This document shows positions 48,406-61,410 of a DNA stretch of 64,000 bases, in pieces (the first letter of the stretch is position 1; every line of letters begins with the position of its first letter). Below the pieces are notes generated by a model that was given only the letters and a program-made list of their open reading frames with translations, was not told where the DNA came from and searched no databases. The stretch is taken from contig JAQFVV010000012.1 of assembly GCA_028023455.1 (NCBI GenBank), positions 7,972,499-8,036,498 of the forward strand. Direction: 5' to 3'. The stretch is from Epiperipatus broadwayi (lineage: Eukaryota; Onychophora; Udeonychophora; Euonychophora; Peripatidae). The translations under genes and the position numbers were made by a program.

Positions 48406-49680
48406 TGGCATCATCTGTTGTTATTTAGTACTTGGATGTGTCATTAGTGGTGTGGGGGCTTCATTTAGAAACCAAAATGGTGGAAAGTGTCTTCTAAACT
48501 AGAATTTTGGGGTAACAAAATTTCACATGCAGTTATGATCATAAATCATGAATATTAGGCATGTTATTATATGAAGAGTAATTGGATTTAGAAAAAGAGA
48601 CTAGTGATGCAAATTGGAGTGATAATATTGTTGATATATGTAGAGACAGAGTGAGTAAAAAAATGAGAAATTATTTTATTCATCTTGAAAAGATATTTTA
48701 TCAAGCGAATTGAGAGATTTTGATGAATATACTGAAAAAAATATTATATTTTATATAAATCAGTGCTCTCATTAAATACTCACTAATTGATAAAATGTGT
48801 TTTTAATTAAATAGAATGAATTTTTTCATCATTATAGATTTTCAAATTAAACTAAACTTTTATTGTTTATTCTTTGAGTTTTGGGGCTAAGGAAATGGCA
48901 TCTGGTATACAACATTAATTTTGTTCTTTTGTTTTTCTTTAATGAGATTTACTCAGCAATCATTAATTTGTCTTTAATTTCTTTGTAATAAGATAATTGT
49001 GTAAAAGTGATATCCTTTATTTTAATGATTATATTGTATTAAAATTAAAGTGTCTCTCAAATGTTACCATTGTTTGGTAAAATAAAAAACTGAATTTAGT
49101 AAATAGAGAGATTGTCAATTCTTTAAATGAAAATTATTATTGTTTTTGTTTCTTTAATTTGTTCTTAATATTAAATTTTATTATTATTAAATATTCTTTT
49201 TATTAAATTAACTATTGATTGATCTTTTTATTTTGTGAAGTAATAGATGTTTGATTAAATTTATATTATTTTCTTTTAAATTTATATTTCAATTGATATA
49301 TATCATTGGTGAATTTATTATTATGGTTAATAATACAATTCATAAACTCATGGATTAAAACAAATATGCATGAAGTAGGATATTTAAATTATAATGAATA
49401 TAATGAAAATTTAAAATTAAGAACAAGTCAAAGTGGCTAATTTTTGGTTTTCTAATAACATATTTGCTCTAGATAGATCTGTTTCTTCACTAATTACTTC
49501 ACATTCCATTTATTCTTTAAGTGAATCGCATTGTACTATCATATACTAATTGAAACCAAATCTAGTCGATTAATTTTTTTTTTCACTGTGTTTATTTATA
49601 TGAAAACATTTTTTTCTCTTTTTTTAATTAAGTAGAAACTTTTTTTATATAAATAAACTTAATATCTCATTTCTAGCATA
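48406..49680. other. AT-rich non-coding DNA
   Basis: No gene or repeat boundary recognised. Confidence 0.55.
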
Positions 49681-49880
49681 CATTCTTGAAATATGTGATT
49701 AAATATATCTTTAAAGACAAATGTTCCCCAAAATGCATTTCATAATGAATCAGCACTCATCAGTTCAGCCTGGTCACAATATCATATATATCCTTATCAC
49801 GTGTTCACTCTTTATCAATAGTAAATTATTTCATTTTGATTTACAACTGTCAATCTTTCTCCATTCACAATTTTGATTAT
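49681..49880 (+). repeat. Dispersed repeat, relative of 8081-8280
   Basis: CATTCTTGAAATATGTGATT, AATGCATTTCATAATGAATC, AGCACTCATCAG, CCTGGTCACAATAT and AGTAAATTATT.CATTTTGATT match the 8081 copy in order. Confidence 0.75.
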
Positions 49881-51937
49881 ATATATATTAAATTGTTGCA
49901 TTTTGAATTAAAAGTGTCAAACTTATTCCATCTATAATTTTAAAACATCCTCTCTAGATTAATTAACAATGATCATTTTAAATGTGTTATTATTCAGCAA
50001 TTATAAAATAATTTATTTTGGCATGTTTTGAGCATTGTTGTGTTTACTATATCTTTTCCTTGTTATTTTGAGCCTATCAAAGTTTTTATTTTATTGTGGA
50101 AATCATTTTAAAATTATTAGTTGAAAAAAAAAATCTGAAGATGTCAGTCTTTAGGAAAATACAATATAAAATTTGTATATCAAAAAATTCAGACCTGTCC
50201 CAAATTGATCTCAATACAAATGAGAATTTCTGATTGGGTGATCGCTTGGCCAAAGTCAAATAGTTGAAATTTTCATTCTAAATAATTGTAATTTTCAGTA
50301 ATTTGTTTACATATTAAAAGTTATTTTTGCAATATTCTTATAAAATACTTATTTTTAAACCAAAAACCTACATGCCTACAATTAGATTTTATTTAAAAGA
50401 CCAGTCAAGCAGTTTTTACTGGATAACAGAATAGTTTTTGTCCATACTGATAAAGATTTTTTTAAATTTTATTAACAATTTTAATATTTTATTTAAACAT
50501 ATATTTCTTTTTTTTAATGATTATCTAACAAAATTTCTTTTGAATAAATAAAATGCCAACTAATATGCAAGCTTCTATAGTTATAGCTATGAACACTGTT
50601 TAGTATTTAACTTTCCTATTTTACAAACTTCAAATATTAACGTTTAGAATGTCCATCATTTAAAAGCTTATGTTTGTTATAAATAATGTAAATACTATAA
50701 ATTTGTAATATGGAAAAAAAACTTTAATTGTAAAAATAAATTGAAATATGGAGAAAGGTATCAAATAAGAAAGGAGGACTTAGATCCTGAAGCAGTTTAA
50801 ACTAAAGATTGTCCCCAATCCAGACATAAACTTTAAACCTCAAACTTTTTCTCAACTTTTAAGAAAAGTTTGTGTGTGTAAATATATACTCAAAAATATG
50901 TAAAATATAAAATTTAGTTATTGGTTACAAATAAAATTTTGAATTTTTATCTATATGATTAAATTTTATGAAAATTTAAATCTAAAACATATGGATGAGA
51001 TGAAATAGATAGATTGTGAATTTAAAATAATAAAAACAACAACAATAATAACTATAGCATAATATCACTAAGAATCAGTTAAAAATAAGATTGAGGCAAC
51101 ATTTTAATGACAAAAATTCTAGTGTAAAAGATTACAAAATAAAAATGAAGCATGAGAATTATAAAATTAAAATAACAAAAAATCTAAAATATTTTAATGA
51201 CAAACAGAATGATTAAAGTGATTAAATATAGCCTTCACTAAACAGTAATGAAGAAGAGAATATTGGTTTTCGCTTTATAAGTTAGTTGATTAAAATGAAT
51301 TAGAGAAAAATAATAATTTGGTTTTAAAAATATAGCTAGGAAAGAAGGGTATGATTTTAAAAAATAAAGTTTTTTTATTATAAAATTTGCAGACATTTTA
51401 TACTATATTTTTAATTAATGCGTAAGTAACTCTTAAAAAAACAAATAACAAAACATTGGGTTGATCTTTAATTTTAATAATAATGGTTTGGCTTGATTTT
51501 TTATTTATTAATCATTAAAAAATTTTTTTTTAAAAAAAAAAAAGGTTACTGATTGCAAAATTGTTGTGATAAATAAGACCTGTTTAATTCAAGTGATTTA
51601 TTCTAAGCAAATAATTCCTTAAATTTGATCTTTTGAATTATAGTATTGGACAAATGACTTCTGTTATAACTACTAATTGTTTTTTTTTTTCCATCTTATA
51701 TTATTATGATGATAGTTTTTGAATTAAATTTTATGGGTTTAGTTTTTAGTATTGATGGGGGAGGGGGTAATTATAAGAGCAGTAAACTAAAATTACTGTA
51801 TACATTATGCATTACATTTGGATCACCATAGTCTATACTATTTGTTTCATTTCTTTTAATACATATATCACTGTAGATGGTTTTAGCATAAATATGGGTA
51901 TAATTTAACTTAAAGATTAAAAATAAGTAATATTTTA
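49881..51937. other. AT-rich non-coding DNA
   Basis: The last part could hold the eroded 5' half of the Penelope-like element, but no RT motif is visible there. Confidence 0.5.
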
Positions 51938-53012
51938 TCAGAGGAATGGATATATACTATTTATGAAGCATTATTAATAATAGATGAGACATTTTATTTT
52001 AAATATAAGGAAGAATTTTGTAGTATAGGCAAAGGATGGATAATGGGATGTACAGTTAGTGGAATTTTATCATCAATAGTAGTATTAAATAGTATTGAGG
52101 AGAGTATAATTGATAGAGTTATATTACAGATTTGTGCATGATATTATTATTGTAGGAAATAATAGAAATATTAATAAAGTTTTTAATGAGTTAAATAAGA
52201 ATAAGTATAATATTAGATTTACAATGGAGAAAAGAAAATGGACTAAGGTATTTAATTTTTTAAGAAGAGGGATAATGAATGAGATAAGTGTTGAATATTA
52301 TATTAAAGATGAAAAGGCAAGAGAGTTGATTGATCCAAATACCTATCAGCCATAATGCCAGAAAATGGGAGTTTTAAAGGGATTTAAATTAAAGAATGAT
52401 AGGATAATGTTAGATAAAAAAGTATATAAACAGAAATTAAAAGTGGAAAGTGTGTATGTAAAAATAGGTTACAAAAGGAAAACATTCAGAAAGAATTTTT
52501 GATAATAAAATAGATGGAGTAAATGAGAGTAATATGAATAAGTATAGAGACAGTAAATGAATGTCTATTCCATATTCAGAAAAGGTATACAAAACATTAA
52601 TGAATGAAAAATTGCCAAGTAATGTAAAAATAGCTTGGAAAAAGATTAAGTCTCTGGTTAAATGGTTAAATAAGGCAAAAGTGTTAAATGATGTTAGTAG
52701 TATGATGGGACTAGTTTATAAAATTAGCTGTAGAAAATGCAATAGGACAGTCAGGAAGAACGGCAATGGAAAGCGGTAAAGAACATGATCGAGCTATTAA
52801 TAGAAAATATATGAAGTCAGGATCATATTTGCATTATTTGGATATAGGGCATAAAATGAAATGTGAAGAAAATATATGTTATAAAATATGTGAAGGATTA
52901 CCCTAAGAGAATATATTATGAAACATTTTATATTCAAGAAAACTTGGACAAATGTGTAAATATAGTAAAAGGTTCCAGAAAAATTAGGAGGAAAATGGGC
53001 ATTATTAAATAA
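51938..53012 (+). pseudogene. Penelope-like element: reverse transcriptase and GIY-YIG endonuclease remnant
   Basis: Frame 51938-52139 reads SEEWIYTIYEALLIIDETFY, then GKGWIMGCTVSGILSSIVVL, matching the G-x-x-M-G-x-x-x-S block of Penelope-type RT. After a frameshift, 52110-52355 gives YYRFVHDIIIVGNN, the catalytic box, where the first aspartate of [FY]-V-D-D has become histidine, then KYNIRFTMEKRKWTKVFNFL, the RT block that follows. Frame 52561-52779 has a GLVYKISCRKCN stretch. A shift at ~52740 leads to AIGQSGRTAMESGKEHDRAI, together the GIY-YIG nuclease core. The end is YETFYIQENLDKCVNIVKGS, stop at 53010-53012. Penelope-like elements pair this RT with a C-terminal GIY-YIG nuclease. The 5' part is missing. 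Confidence 0.78.
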
Positions 53013-53156
53013 TTGGAAAATGTAAGAAATGAATGTAAATATGTAGATAATATTTTTAAAAGATATAAAATATATATTTAATTATTATTTTGGGGGGGAA
53101 AAGTTTGTAAATATATATATATTTTAAAATTATAGGTATAAAATTTTTTAGTTTTA

Positions 53157-53267
53157 ATCTCTGTCTTGTGTTACGATTTGAGAGCTATGTATACAGTCAT
53201 CATTATGGCTGTTATATAAGCATTCTAAATGCGCATGTGAGAAGGTTTCAGTCTTTCACGTTAATTA
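53157..53267 (+). repeat. Direct repeat, copy 1 (3' of the Penelope-like element)
   Basis: AATCTCTGTCTTGTGTTACGATTTGAGAGCT...GTTATATAAGCATTCTAAAT...GTTAATTA. Matches 53484-53603 apart from an ~11-base gap and a few substitutions (blocks shown are separate motifs). Confidence 0.8.
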
Positions 53268-53483
53268 TGAATTGCTTGCATTTAATAAATTAATATTTAC
53301 ATACGTTACTATCAATTTTGTAAGTTCTGAAAATATTACTTCATTGTAAATCAAAAGATTTCGCAGTGATTTAAATGTGAAGATGTTTAAAAGCTTCACG
53401 CTCTTAAGTCCAAATCCTTCAGACTGGCTTATTTATATAGAAATTTAAGTAAAGAAGAAGGTGATTCCATCTTTTTTTTATAA

Positions 53484-53603
53484 AATCTCTGTCTTGTATT
53501 GCGATTTGAGAGCTACCTATACAGTCATCATTACATCTTATTGGCTGTTATATAAGCATTCTAAATGTGCATGCGAGAAGGTTTTAGCCTTTCACTTTAA
53601 TTA
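53484..53603 (+). repeat. Direct repeat, copy 2
   Basis: Same unit as 53157-53267, about 327 bases downstream, with an extra CATCTTATTGG-like insertion in the middle. Possibly terminal repeats of the Penelope-like element, which often carry them, or a 3' UTR duplication. Confidence 0.8.
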
Positions 53604-56600
53604 AATTGTATGTATATGTAAAATATGTTAAATTTATTTATTTATTTTATTGTAAAATATAAGTATATATTTATAAAAAATCTTCAATTTAATGTAAATA
53701 ATGTCCAGTAGAAGGAGTAGATATAGTTAACTAAATTGGTTATTTGAATTATGTAGTATAATATCTTGAGATGCTCTCAATGGAGATGAAATCCTGTTCA
53801 ATAAATATTAAAATGTAATTATTAATAGTAGTTTATTTTAATCCTGCTTTGATTGATTATTTATTTAAACATTATATGCATTAAAACATCATAGTAAAAA
53901 TAATTAACAAAAACAAAATAATTTAGTAATAACAGTTATTACTATTATAATAAATATGAGAGAGAACTTGCACATTTACATGAGTATGTGAGCTATGGGC
54001 CTCTCATATCTACATTATATATGTGAATATATTCACTTGATCATTTTTTCTTTCAAAAAGAAATTAACTTACTAACCTTCTTCATTCTTTTTATGATGTT
54101 GAAATGCAGAAGATATGCATAATGCCTAAATTTTGAGATGAAGTGAATGAATGGTGTAAGCATTGTGATGTAGTGTTAAATATTATCCTTCTGAATTATG
54201 CAAATGAAATATGCCTCTCTGTTCTTCTCTTGCTCTTTCATACTAATATATTTTAAAAAAACATTGTGATAGGAAAGTGTTCTCTATTCTTTTTTTAATT
54301 CAACAAAATAATTTTGCAGGTTATAATATTTTGATGATATGCATATGATTTTGCTGTTATATTTCATCCTACGGTCTTATTTCATAATTTTATTTTATTT
54401 TAATTCTATGGTTTCTAAAACATCAATAAATTTCTGTAATGTTTACATAGTTGAAATATTTACAAATCTGAAAAAGTCCAATTTCAGATTATTCATATTT
54501 TACCTGTATATGCTCTTTTTTCATATACATATATTTTTTTGTGCATGTTAGTTAATTATAACTTTTTAATTAAATTTTCACAAAGTACTACCTCCCGCTA
54601 TTTATTTATTTTAGTTTAGAGACAGTATTTTTTCAAGTCCAATGCCTAGGCAAATATTAGCATATGTTTAATATATGCGCCACATTTAAAATTAATAAAA
54701 CTGAAGTATTAGAACATAGATGGAAATAAATTTGATGTGCATATATTTAAAAATATAAAAATGCTAAGGAATGTATATTAGAGAACATTGATATGTCAAT
54801 TAGATCAAAATAAGTTGTATAAAAAATGTTCTGCAATTTAACTGAAAATTGAAAGTACTCAAAGAAAGTGATATGTAGTAATGTGGTGGAATTTTTTTTT
54901 ATTTCGAAGATGACAATTGTATATTTATAGAAAATAAATATTGAATTTTATTAATAATTTTAAGGGCAATATATAACTAGATTTTCTATATTTTGAACAT
55001 TGTATTAAAAAAAATCAAATATGACAAATGTGAGCACTCTTACCTGGTTTTCAACCAAACTCCTGATTACTTATTTTAAAAAATATATTATGTTATATGC
55101 TAAAAGTTTTGAACATCATATTTTAGAAGCTTTCAGAAAGTACATTGTAAAGAAATTACATTTAAAGTAAAAGTCAGATTCATTTCTTATAAGAGAATTG
55201 TTTATCATCATTATTATTCAATGTTTATTTCTCTTTTTTTTTCTATTCAACTGTACTCTTACTTATTTCAATTTATTTATTTAAAATTTATTTTAGTTGT
55301 GTACGCATTGCAGTTATATTAACATATGAGTTTTTGTTTTGATGAGTTATATATATTTTATGTTTTAAATAGTTGGGCTTTATTTTTTGTTGTTGGGGGG
55401 GGGGGAGGGGCAGTTGTATGATCTGTTCATACATTCATTATTGAAAGTCTTAGTATATATTGTAGATTATTCTCTACCAAATGATGTTTTTAAAATTATA
55501 ATATTTAATTCTCTGTTCAAAATTATTTATCAAATATTACTTATTAAATATTAATTATGTTATGCAAGACATAACATTTGTAATTAGCTTATTTTATTGT
55601 GAAATTTTTTTAGAAAAATACTGTTACTATAAAGTTATTTAAATATTTAATAATTAATATTAAATGTTGAAATTTTTATCACCATTAGTTTTAAAAGTTT
55701 TTGAGAATCATTTAACTTTTAAGAGATTTTTTTTTTATATATTAGTAATTTTTTAAAATTATTTTTTCCTATTATTAATAATTTATACATATTATTTATT
55801 CATGATAAGCAATTTATTTAGTTTTTGAATAATATACATGTATATTTAAATATCTCGTATAAATTGTAAAACAGAGATTCAGTGCAACTTAAATCCATTA
55901 TTCTTCAAGGGTCAAGATAACAAACAATAGATACTGTCAAACTTTGGTACTTGAAACTTATTAATAAATAATTTATTCATTTTTTACTGAAAATTTCAAC
56001 TCAGATTTTATAATTCTAAACTTTCCATATCTTTTATTTGCAAATTTGGTCTTGTGTATGTGTGTGTATATATAATGTTAATATCACAGAAATTATATAT
56101 TTTGTTTTTAAAAAATTGCTATAATGATGAGATATTTGCAGATATTTTATATTATATTCTGTAACTATCCTTATTTTATAAATAATAAACATAAATGACA
56201 TTTTTTAAAATCATGGTTTGTGATTTTACTAACTTTAAGAAAATTTTATGGTACTATTTAATAAAAAATATCTCTGATTAAAATTTGTTTTACACAAACT
56301 AAAATACTGTCACACTCATTGTTTTACTAGAGGATGCTTTGTATCTACATAAAACATACAATGTGATATAGCCATTTTTTGAAAATATTTACATTTGTTA
56401 AAGATTTGCAAATCTCATCGATGTTTGGTGCAACTTTTAAGTTCTCCATGTTATTTGATTTAAAAAATAAATACTGTACTGTAATAAAAGCCATAATAGT
56501 TGAAATAATAGGAATCGAACAGTAATGAATAAAATATCATAATTTATGTTTACATATGAAAGCAACCCACAATATGTACAAAAACACATATTATGAATTG

Positions 56601-57038
56601 AAACTTAAAAGTAAATACTGATAATAATCTTTAATGAAACATTATTCTCAATAATATTTCTAAGATTGAATTTTTTTTTTTGTATTTGAAACAAATGGAA
56701 AGTAAAGAGATTAATATATCATTTCAGTTAAAAAAATAAAATCCAAATGAGTAATCTGTGCACTGGGATAGTAATATGTTAAAATTTTTTGCAGTAAAAT
56801 GGCAGTTTGAACAATGACGAGAAAAAATATTATATACGAAACTAATTTTAGAATCAAAAAAAAAAAAAGCAGATGACTAAAAGAATAGTATGAAATAAAT
56901 AGGAATTGAAGTTTTACTACATATTTTGCTTAAATCATTTTAGAGGTATCTTAATACAATAATTATTTTTTTAAACTATATATAATTAAGATATGATCTG
57001 TTAAAATTTTAATATTTTTTTAAATCTGAAGACTATTT
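53604..57038. other. AT-rich non-coding DNA
   Basis: An 11-base G run followed by AGGGG lies at 55395-55410. The 70-codon frame at 54339-54551 is F/I/Y/L-rich and not called. No gene seen. Confidence 0.55.
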
Positions 57039-57286
57039 TTTAATAATAATCAGAAAATAATAAATTCTTTACAGCAGCTATATAAATATCAATTTTTTTA
57101 ATATACATAAAAAACCTTTTTCAGCACCTGATTTGGTGCCCTTTTTGAATGTTACTAATCTATTATGTTAACGAGCATTTAAAAAGGGCACCGAATCAGG
57201 TGCTGAAAAAGGCTTTTTATGTAAATTTAAAAAATTTGATATTTATATAGCTGTTGTAAAGAATTTATTATTTTCTGATTATTATT
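57039..57286. repeat. Near-perfect foldback element (247 bp)
   Basis: Left arm 57039-57150 and right arm 57176-57286 are reverse complements with few mismatches. The inner block CAGCACCTGATTTGGTGCCC (57122-57141) faces GGGCACCGAATCAGGTGCTG (57186-57205) with one mismatch. Farther out TTTACAGCAGCTATATAAAT (57069-57088) faces ATTTATATAGCTGTTGTAAA (57241-57260), and AATAATAATCAGAAAATAAT (57042-57061) faces ATTATTTTCTGATTATTATT (57267-57286). The loop is ~25 bases. No frame. Confidence 0.92.
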
Positions 57287-60200
57287 TTATGGAAAAACAG
57301 CATAAAGATATTTAATTTTTAAGTATTATTTGTGCTGGTAAATTCATTTTTTAGAAATCCTTTCTGCTAATTTCAACTACTCTTAATGAAAATATTATCA
57401 CCCAGATAATACATTAAAAATAAATTTTTTGATTTCAAAATATATGCTATTACAATTGGTACATGAAATTTTAGAACAAAAACAAAAAAATTATTATTAG
57501 GAAAAATATTGAAATTGCCACTTTTTTAATTTTTTTTTTTTTTTTTGAGAACATAAATGGAGTAGGTGAAGATTGAATGGGATATATCTTTTATTTTGAT
57601 TGTAAATCCCAAAATAAATGATTGTAATATGTTTTAGAACTCTTTCAAAGGATTATCTGCTAAATTGTTAAGGAATATATGCTAACTGACAAGTATAGTA
57701 ATAAACAAATAATATGCTAACTGACAAGTGTAGTAATAAACAATTAAGTAGTTATATGGAAAAATCAAAAAATAATTGAAAATGAATGCAAAATATGTAA
57801 TAACAGTAAAGAATTAAAGATCAGCAAAAAGAAAATAACATGACATGAGATTCATACGATCACTATTTTCTATACTTACACAAGCTGATAAAACAGTGGA
57901 AATCTCTCCATACAGTAGGATTTAAAAATCACAATAGAATAAGGAAATGGGAACAGATTTTAGTTGGAATATATATTAATTTAAATTAGGAACAAACATC
58001 ATTGAGTTTACTCATGTACATTCAAGTGTTGACTAAATTCAGCAAATGTTATCAATATGAGAAGAAAAAAGCATTATTAATAAATTAAAAAATAATTTTA
58101 TGAGTAAAAAATGGTCTTGTTGAATAGAAAAGTAAATAAATAACAGGAGCCTAAATGATAATGTAAATTTAAATGAAATATGGAAAATAATATGGGGGGT
58201 GGGTATAAATGCTGATGGTTTATAACAATGAAATGAAATATATAAACAGGTAAAACTAGATACATGAAATTAAAGAGGAATACAATAACCTAAAAGTATT
58301 ACAAAGAATTTTATTTAAATATAATAATAATAATAAAACAGAAAAATGGAGAGCAAAGAATAATAAGTTGTTAATAGAGATAATGAATATTTTGAAAAGT
58401 TTAATAGAATTAATAATAAATGTTTTACTAAATATAGATGGGATAAAACTCTAGGAATTGTTCAATTTCCCCATGAATCATGAAAACTATTAGAGGGGAG
58501 AAGGTTTGCAAGAATTAGTTAACTTTTGAGATGTAATTTATAGCAAAGGAAATTACCAACAATTTTTTTTTTATTTACAATAAAAAAAGTTTAATTTTAG
58601 AGTAATAAATTGAATCTCAAGTGTTTTACTTAACTTATGTAAATGAATTGGTCCATTGCAGTCTTTATACATTGAAATATACACAACCTAGAATAAATAT
58701 CATTTAGTATATGTTATATACGATATCGTAATAATAATTACACTAAAGAGATTAGCATTTTTTTCACATATTTTTTAAATAGTAACAAAAATAACACTAA
58801 TTTACTAGTCTGAAATAATGTAATCCAGATCTGTGCAAATCAAATACTTATAAATGATAAGAACTTAACTCTAACATTCTTTACAAGCAGTCTTAATTAT
58901 TTAAGCTTAAATTGAGGGATAGATGGAATTTTAAAATATAACAAGCTAAGGTAAAGAGAAAATTTAATTCCCTTGAGTGATGACCTACAATTAAATTATA
59001 TAATTTAAATTAAATAAAACAGTAATAATCATATTTTACTCATAAAAGTGATTTTATAAGTGATTCAGTAAAATGTATGCATTTGTAAAACTCCTTTGTA
59101 TCATAAGAATAATATGAATAATTGTGAAGAAGTCTGTCATAATCTTTGTTTGTTGAATACAGTATTACTCTAGGAGAGAGTTATAACCAAATAATCTATA
59201 ATCTCCTCTAGAGCAGATGGAGAATATAAGTGTATATATAAACAATGAATGTATAAAGTAAAAATGAAATGATTTAATTTTTAATTTTAAAATGTCAGAA
59301 ATGAATTTTGTACTTAGAATTTTAAAAAAATTATTTAATAATTTAATTAAACTTAAAGTTAATTGGAAAACAACTAATTAAAAGTGATTATATGTGTTAA
59401 TTAATAATAAATAAAAAAAGTAATAATTGATAGTAATTATTGAAAAGGAAAAAAATAAACAGTTGGGAGGAGTAGATAAGCATTAATGGACAACAAAATC
59501 AGCATTAAAGATAAAAAAAAACTAGCAGGGACTTATGGGAAGGATTATTTTTCCAGGAGTGGGGGTGTCTAAGGAAAAAAGAAGAGAAGGAGGAGAGACA
59601 CTGTCTGTGAAGAGTCAAAATAAAATTAAATTCCTGGCATCATACATATAGCTTATAAAATTAAGGAGTAAGATCTTTTTAAATTTATATACATAAAAAT
59701 AAGAGGCCTCAAACTATTTAGAGAATTTTTACCAAGATATTTTTTGTTTCTATAATAATGTTGCTTAAGGATTGTAATTTTTTTGGTTTATTTTTTTCGA
59801 ATATAAATGGAATAAATAGATAATTTGTTACTTTTTTTTTGAAAATATGTATTTACATTTAATTCTCAGTAATATTTTATTTCAACTCAATATTTTATAT
59901 ATTTATATTTAATTTTTGAAATATCATTTTTTTCCTATGTTTATTAATTTATGTTATTTATAAAGTAATAATGTTTATGATTAATTTTAGTACATTAATT
60001 TAGATTATCTTAATTTTTTTTTTAATTATTTAATTCTCTGTGTTGGTTTTCTCTTAATAGTCTCATATTAAAGGCATACAAATAAATAGTCCTCCATAAA
60101 TCCTGAGATGCCATTCTCTGAACCGATGGAAAGATAGATAGTGTTGTTATCAGAGAATATGATGATAGTGCTCTTAGAGGGTATTAATGGGTGTTCTTTA

Positions 60201-60719
60201 TTAGAAAGAAAATCAAGTCCTAAACTAGAATTTACAGTTCAAATCTCAACTATAAATAAATACTTATATGAACATTAAATATATCCTCTGATAAATGATC
60301 ATGAAATACAACAGTAAACTTTATATTAGAGACAAAAACTGGTAATCATCATCAATATACTTATGGATGAATATTATGATTCCCTGAATGATGATCAGGA
60401 AATAAACTGGGATATCTTATATATATATTATTATATTAGGAACAGAAGGTTTAATCATCATTATCAGTCAAATGTCAGTTTTGACTAATCCATGTTAAAC
60501 TGACAATTTTCATATTGATCTTAAAATAATTTGGTTATGTGTACATAGTCTAGGTATCATCACTGTCATTACTGTTTTAAGTTCCCTTACAATATGTATA
60601 CACAGACATATATATATATAATGTTTTCATGATTATGTGATGTAAATAAAATAGTTTTTTGGATTAAACCATGTATTATTTTTATTAATTCCCAACATTT
60701 TGATGAAAGAACATCTGCC
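57287..60719. other. AT-rich non-coding DNA
   Basis: Apart from the 35-bp tandem repeat and a loose duplication around 60290-60450 (TGATCATGAAAT / TGATCAGGAAAT, TAATCATCATCA / TAATCATCATTA), nothing is recognised. K/N-rich plus-strand pieces around 58260-58490 are broken by many stops. Confidence 0.5.
57677..57746 (+). repeat. Two-copy tandem repeat, 35-bp unit
   Basis: ATATGCTAACTGACAAGTAT... at 57677 repeats as ATATGCTAACTGACAAGTGT... at 57712, with both units ending TAGTAATAAACAA. Confidence 0.85.
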
Positions 60720-61395
60720 ATTATAGTTTTTAAAGAAAAATTGGTAGATCTCAAATAGTAGTTTCAGAGGCCCAGGAAAGATCGCATGTGTTTCTTGGTG
60801 GTAGGCATGGGGAAGTTTTGTATTGCGGCCACTTTATTCGGGTGTGTGCTTACTCCTCTACCATTTACCAAATGCCCCAAGAACGTGATTTCAGATGCAT
60901 GAATTGACTTTTTTGCAAGTTCACAGTGATGTTTTTTTTTTAAACATTCACCAAAGAAATCCCTCAGGGCTTTCACATGCTCCTTCCTGGATTTGCATGC
61001 CACTACCACATCATCCATATCCGTGTAACATACCACGTGCTACTTAATTTCCTCTGACAATGTTTGATCTAAACACCTCATCAGAGTGGCTGCACTGTTG
61101 ATGAGCCCAAATGGAATGCGTTGAAACATGTGGGTATGTCCTCCATACCAGAAGACCATGTACTGACAATCTCTTGGATCTAATGACATCTTCCAGAAAC
61201 TGGATATCAGATCCAGAGTAGAAAATACATTCTTGCCAGTCAAACACAAGAAGATTTCTCTGACATTGGATGGGATATCTCTCTCAGGAATGGAAAGGTC
61301 ATTTAATTTACGGGCATCAAGACAAATTCTCACAGAGCCATCTTTCTTTTTCACCACCACCAATGGGTTATTATATGGTGAGGCTACCTTTTAAA
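60720..61395 (-). pseudogene. pol (RT): Second Ty3/gypsy element: reverse transcriptase, truncated
   Basis: Minus strand. Blocks in order: SPYNNPLVVVKKKDGSVRIC, LDARKLN, FSTLDLISSFWKMSL, QRIPFGLINSAATLMRCLDQ. A stop at 61037-61039 follows EEIK. Then VCYTDMDDVVVACK covers the catalytic box (two residues inserted before MDD), FLGHLVNGRGVSTHPNK and MRSFLGL, with a TGA where cysteine is usual in LGLCN. NYYLRSTNFSLK follows the TGA. Similarity ends near 60720, so the rest of Pol, integrase and the 3' LTR are missing. It is more damaged than the element at 25617-35990, with which it shares the motif style but not close sequence identity. Confidence 0.88.
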
Positions 61396-61410
61396 TAATA
61401 CCCCAGGTTG

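Noticed and set aside
53157-53800. Possible hammerhead ribozyme in the repeats after the Penelope-like element
   Set aside because: No CTGANGA...GAAA core in either orientation.
58260-58490. K/N-rich plus-strand frames that might be the N-terminus of another Penelope-like element
   Set aside because: No RT or nuclease motif; composition alone explains the residues.
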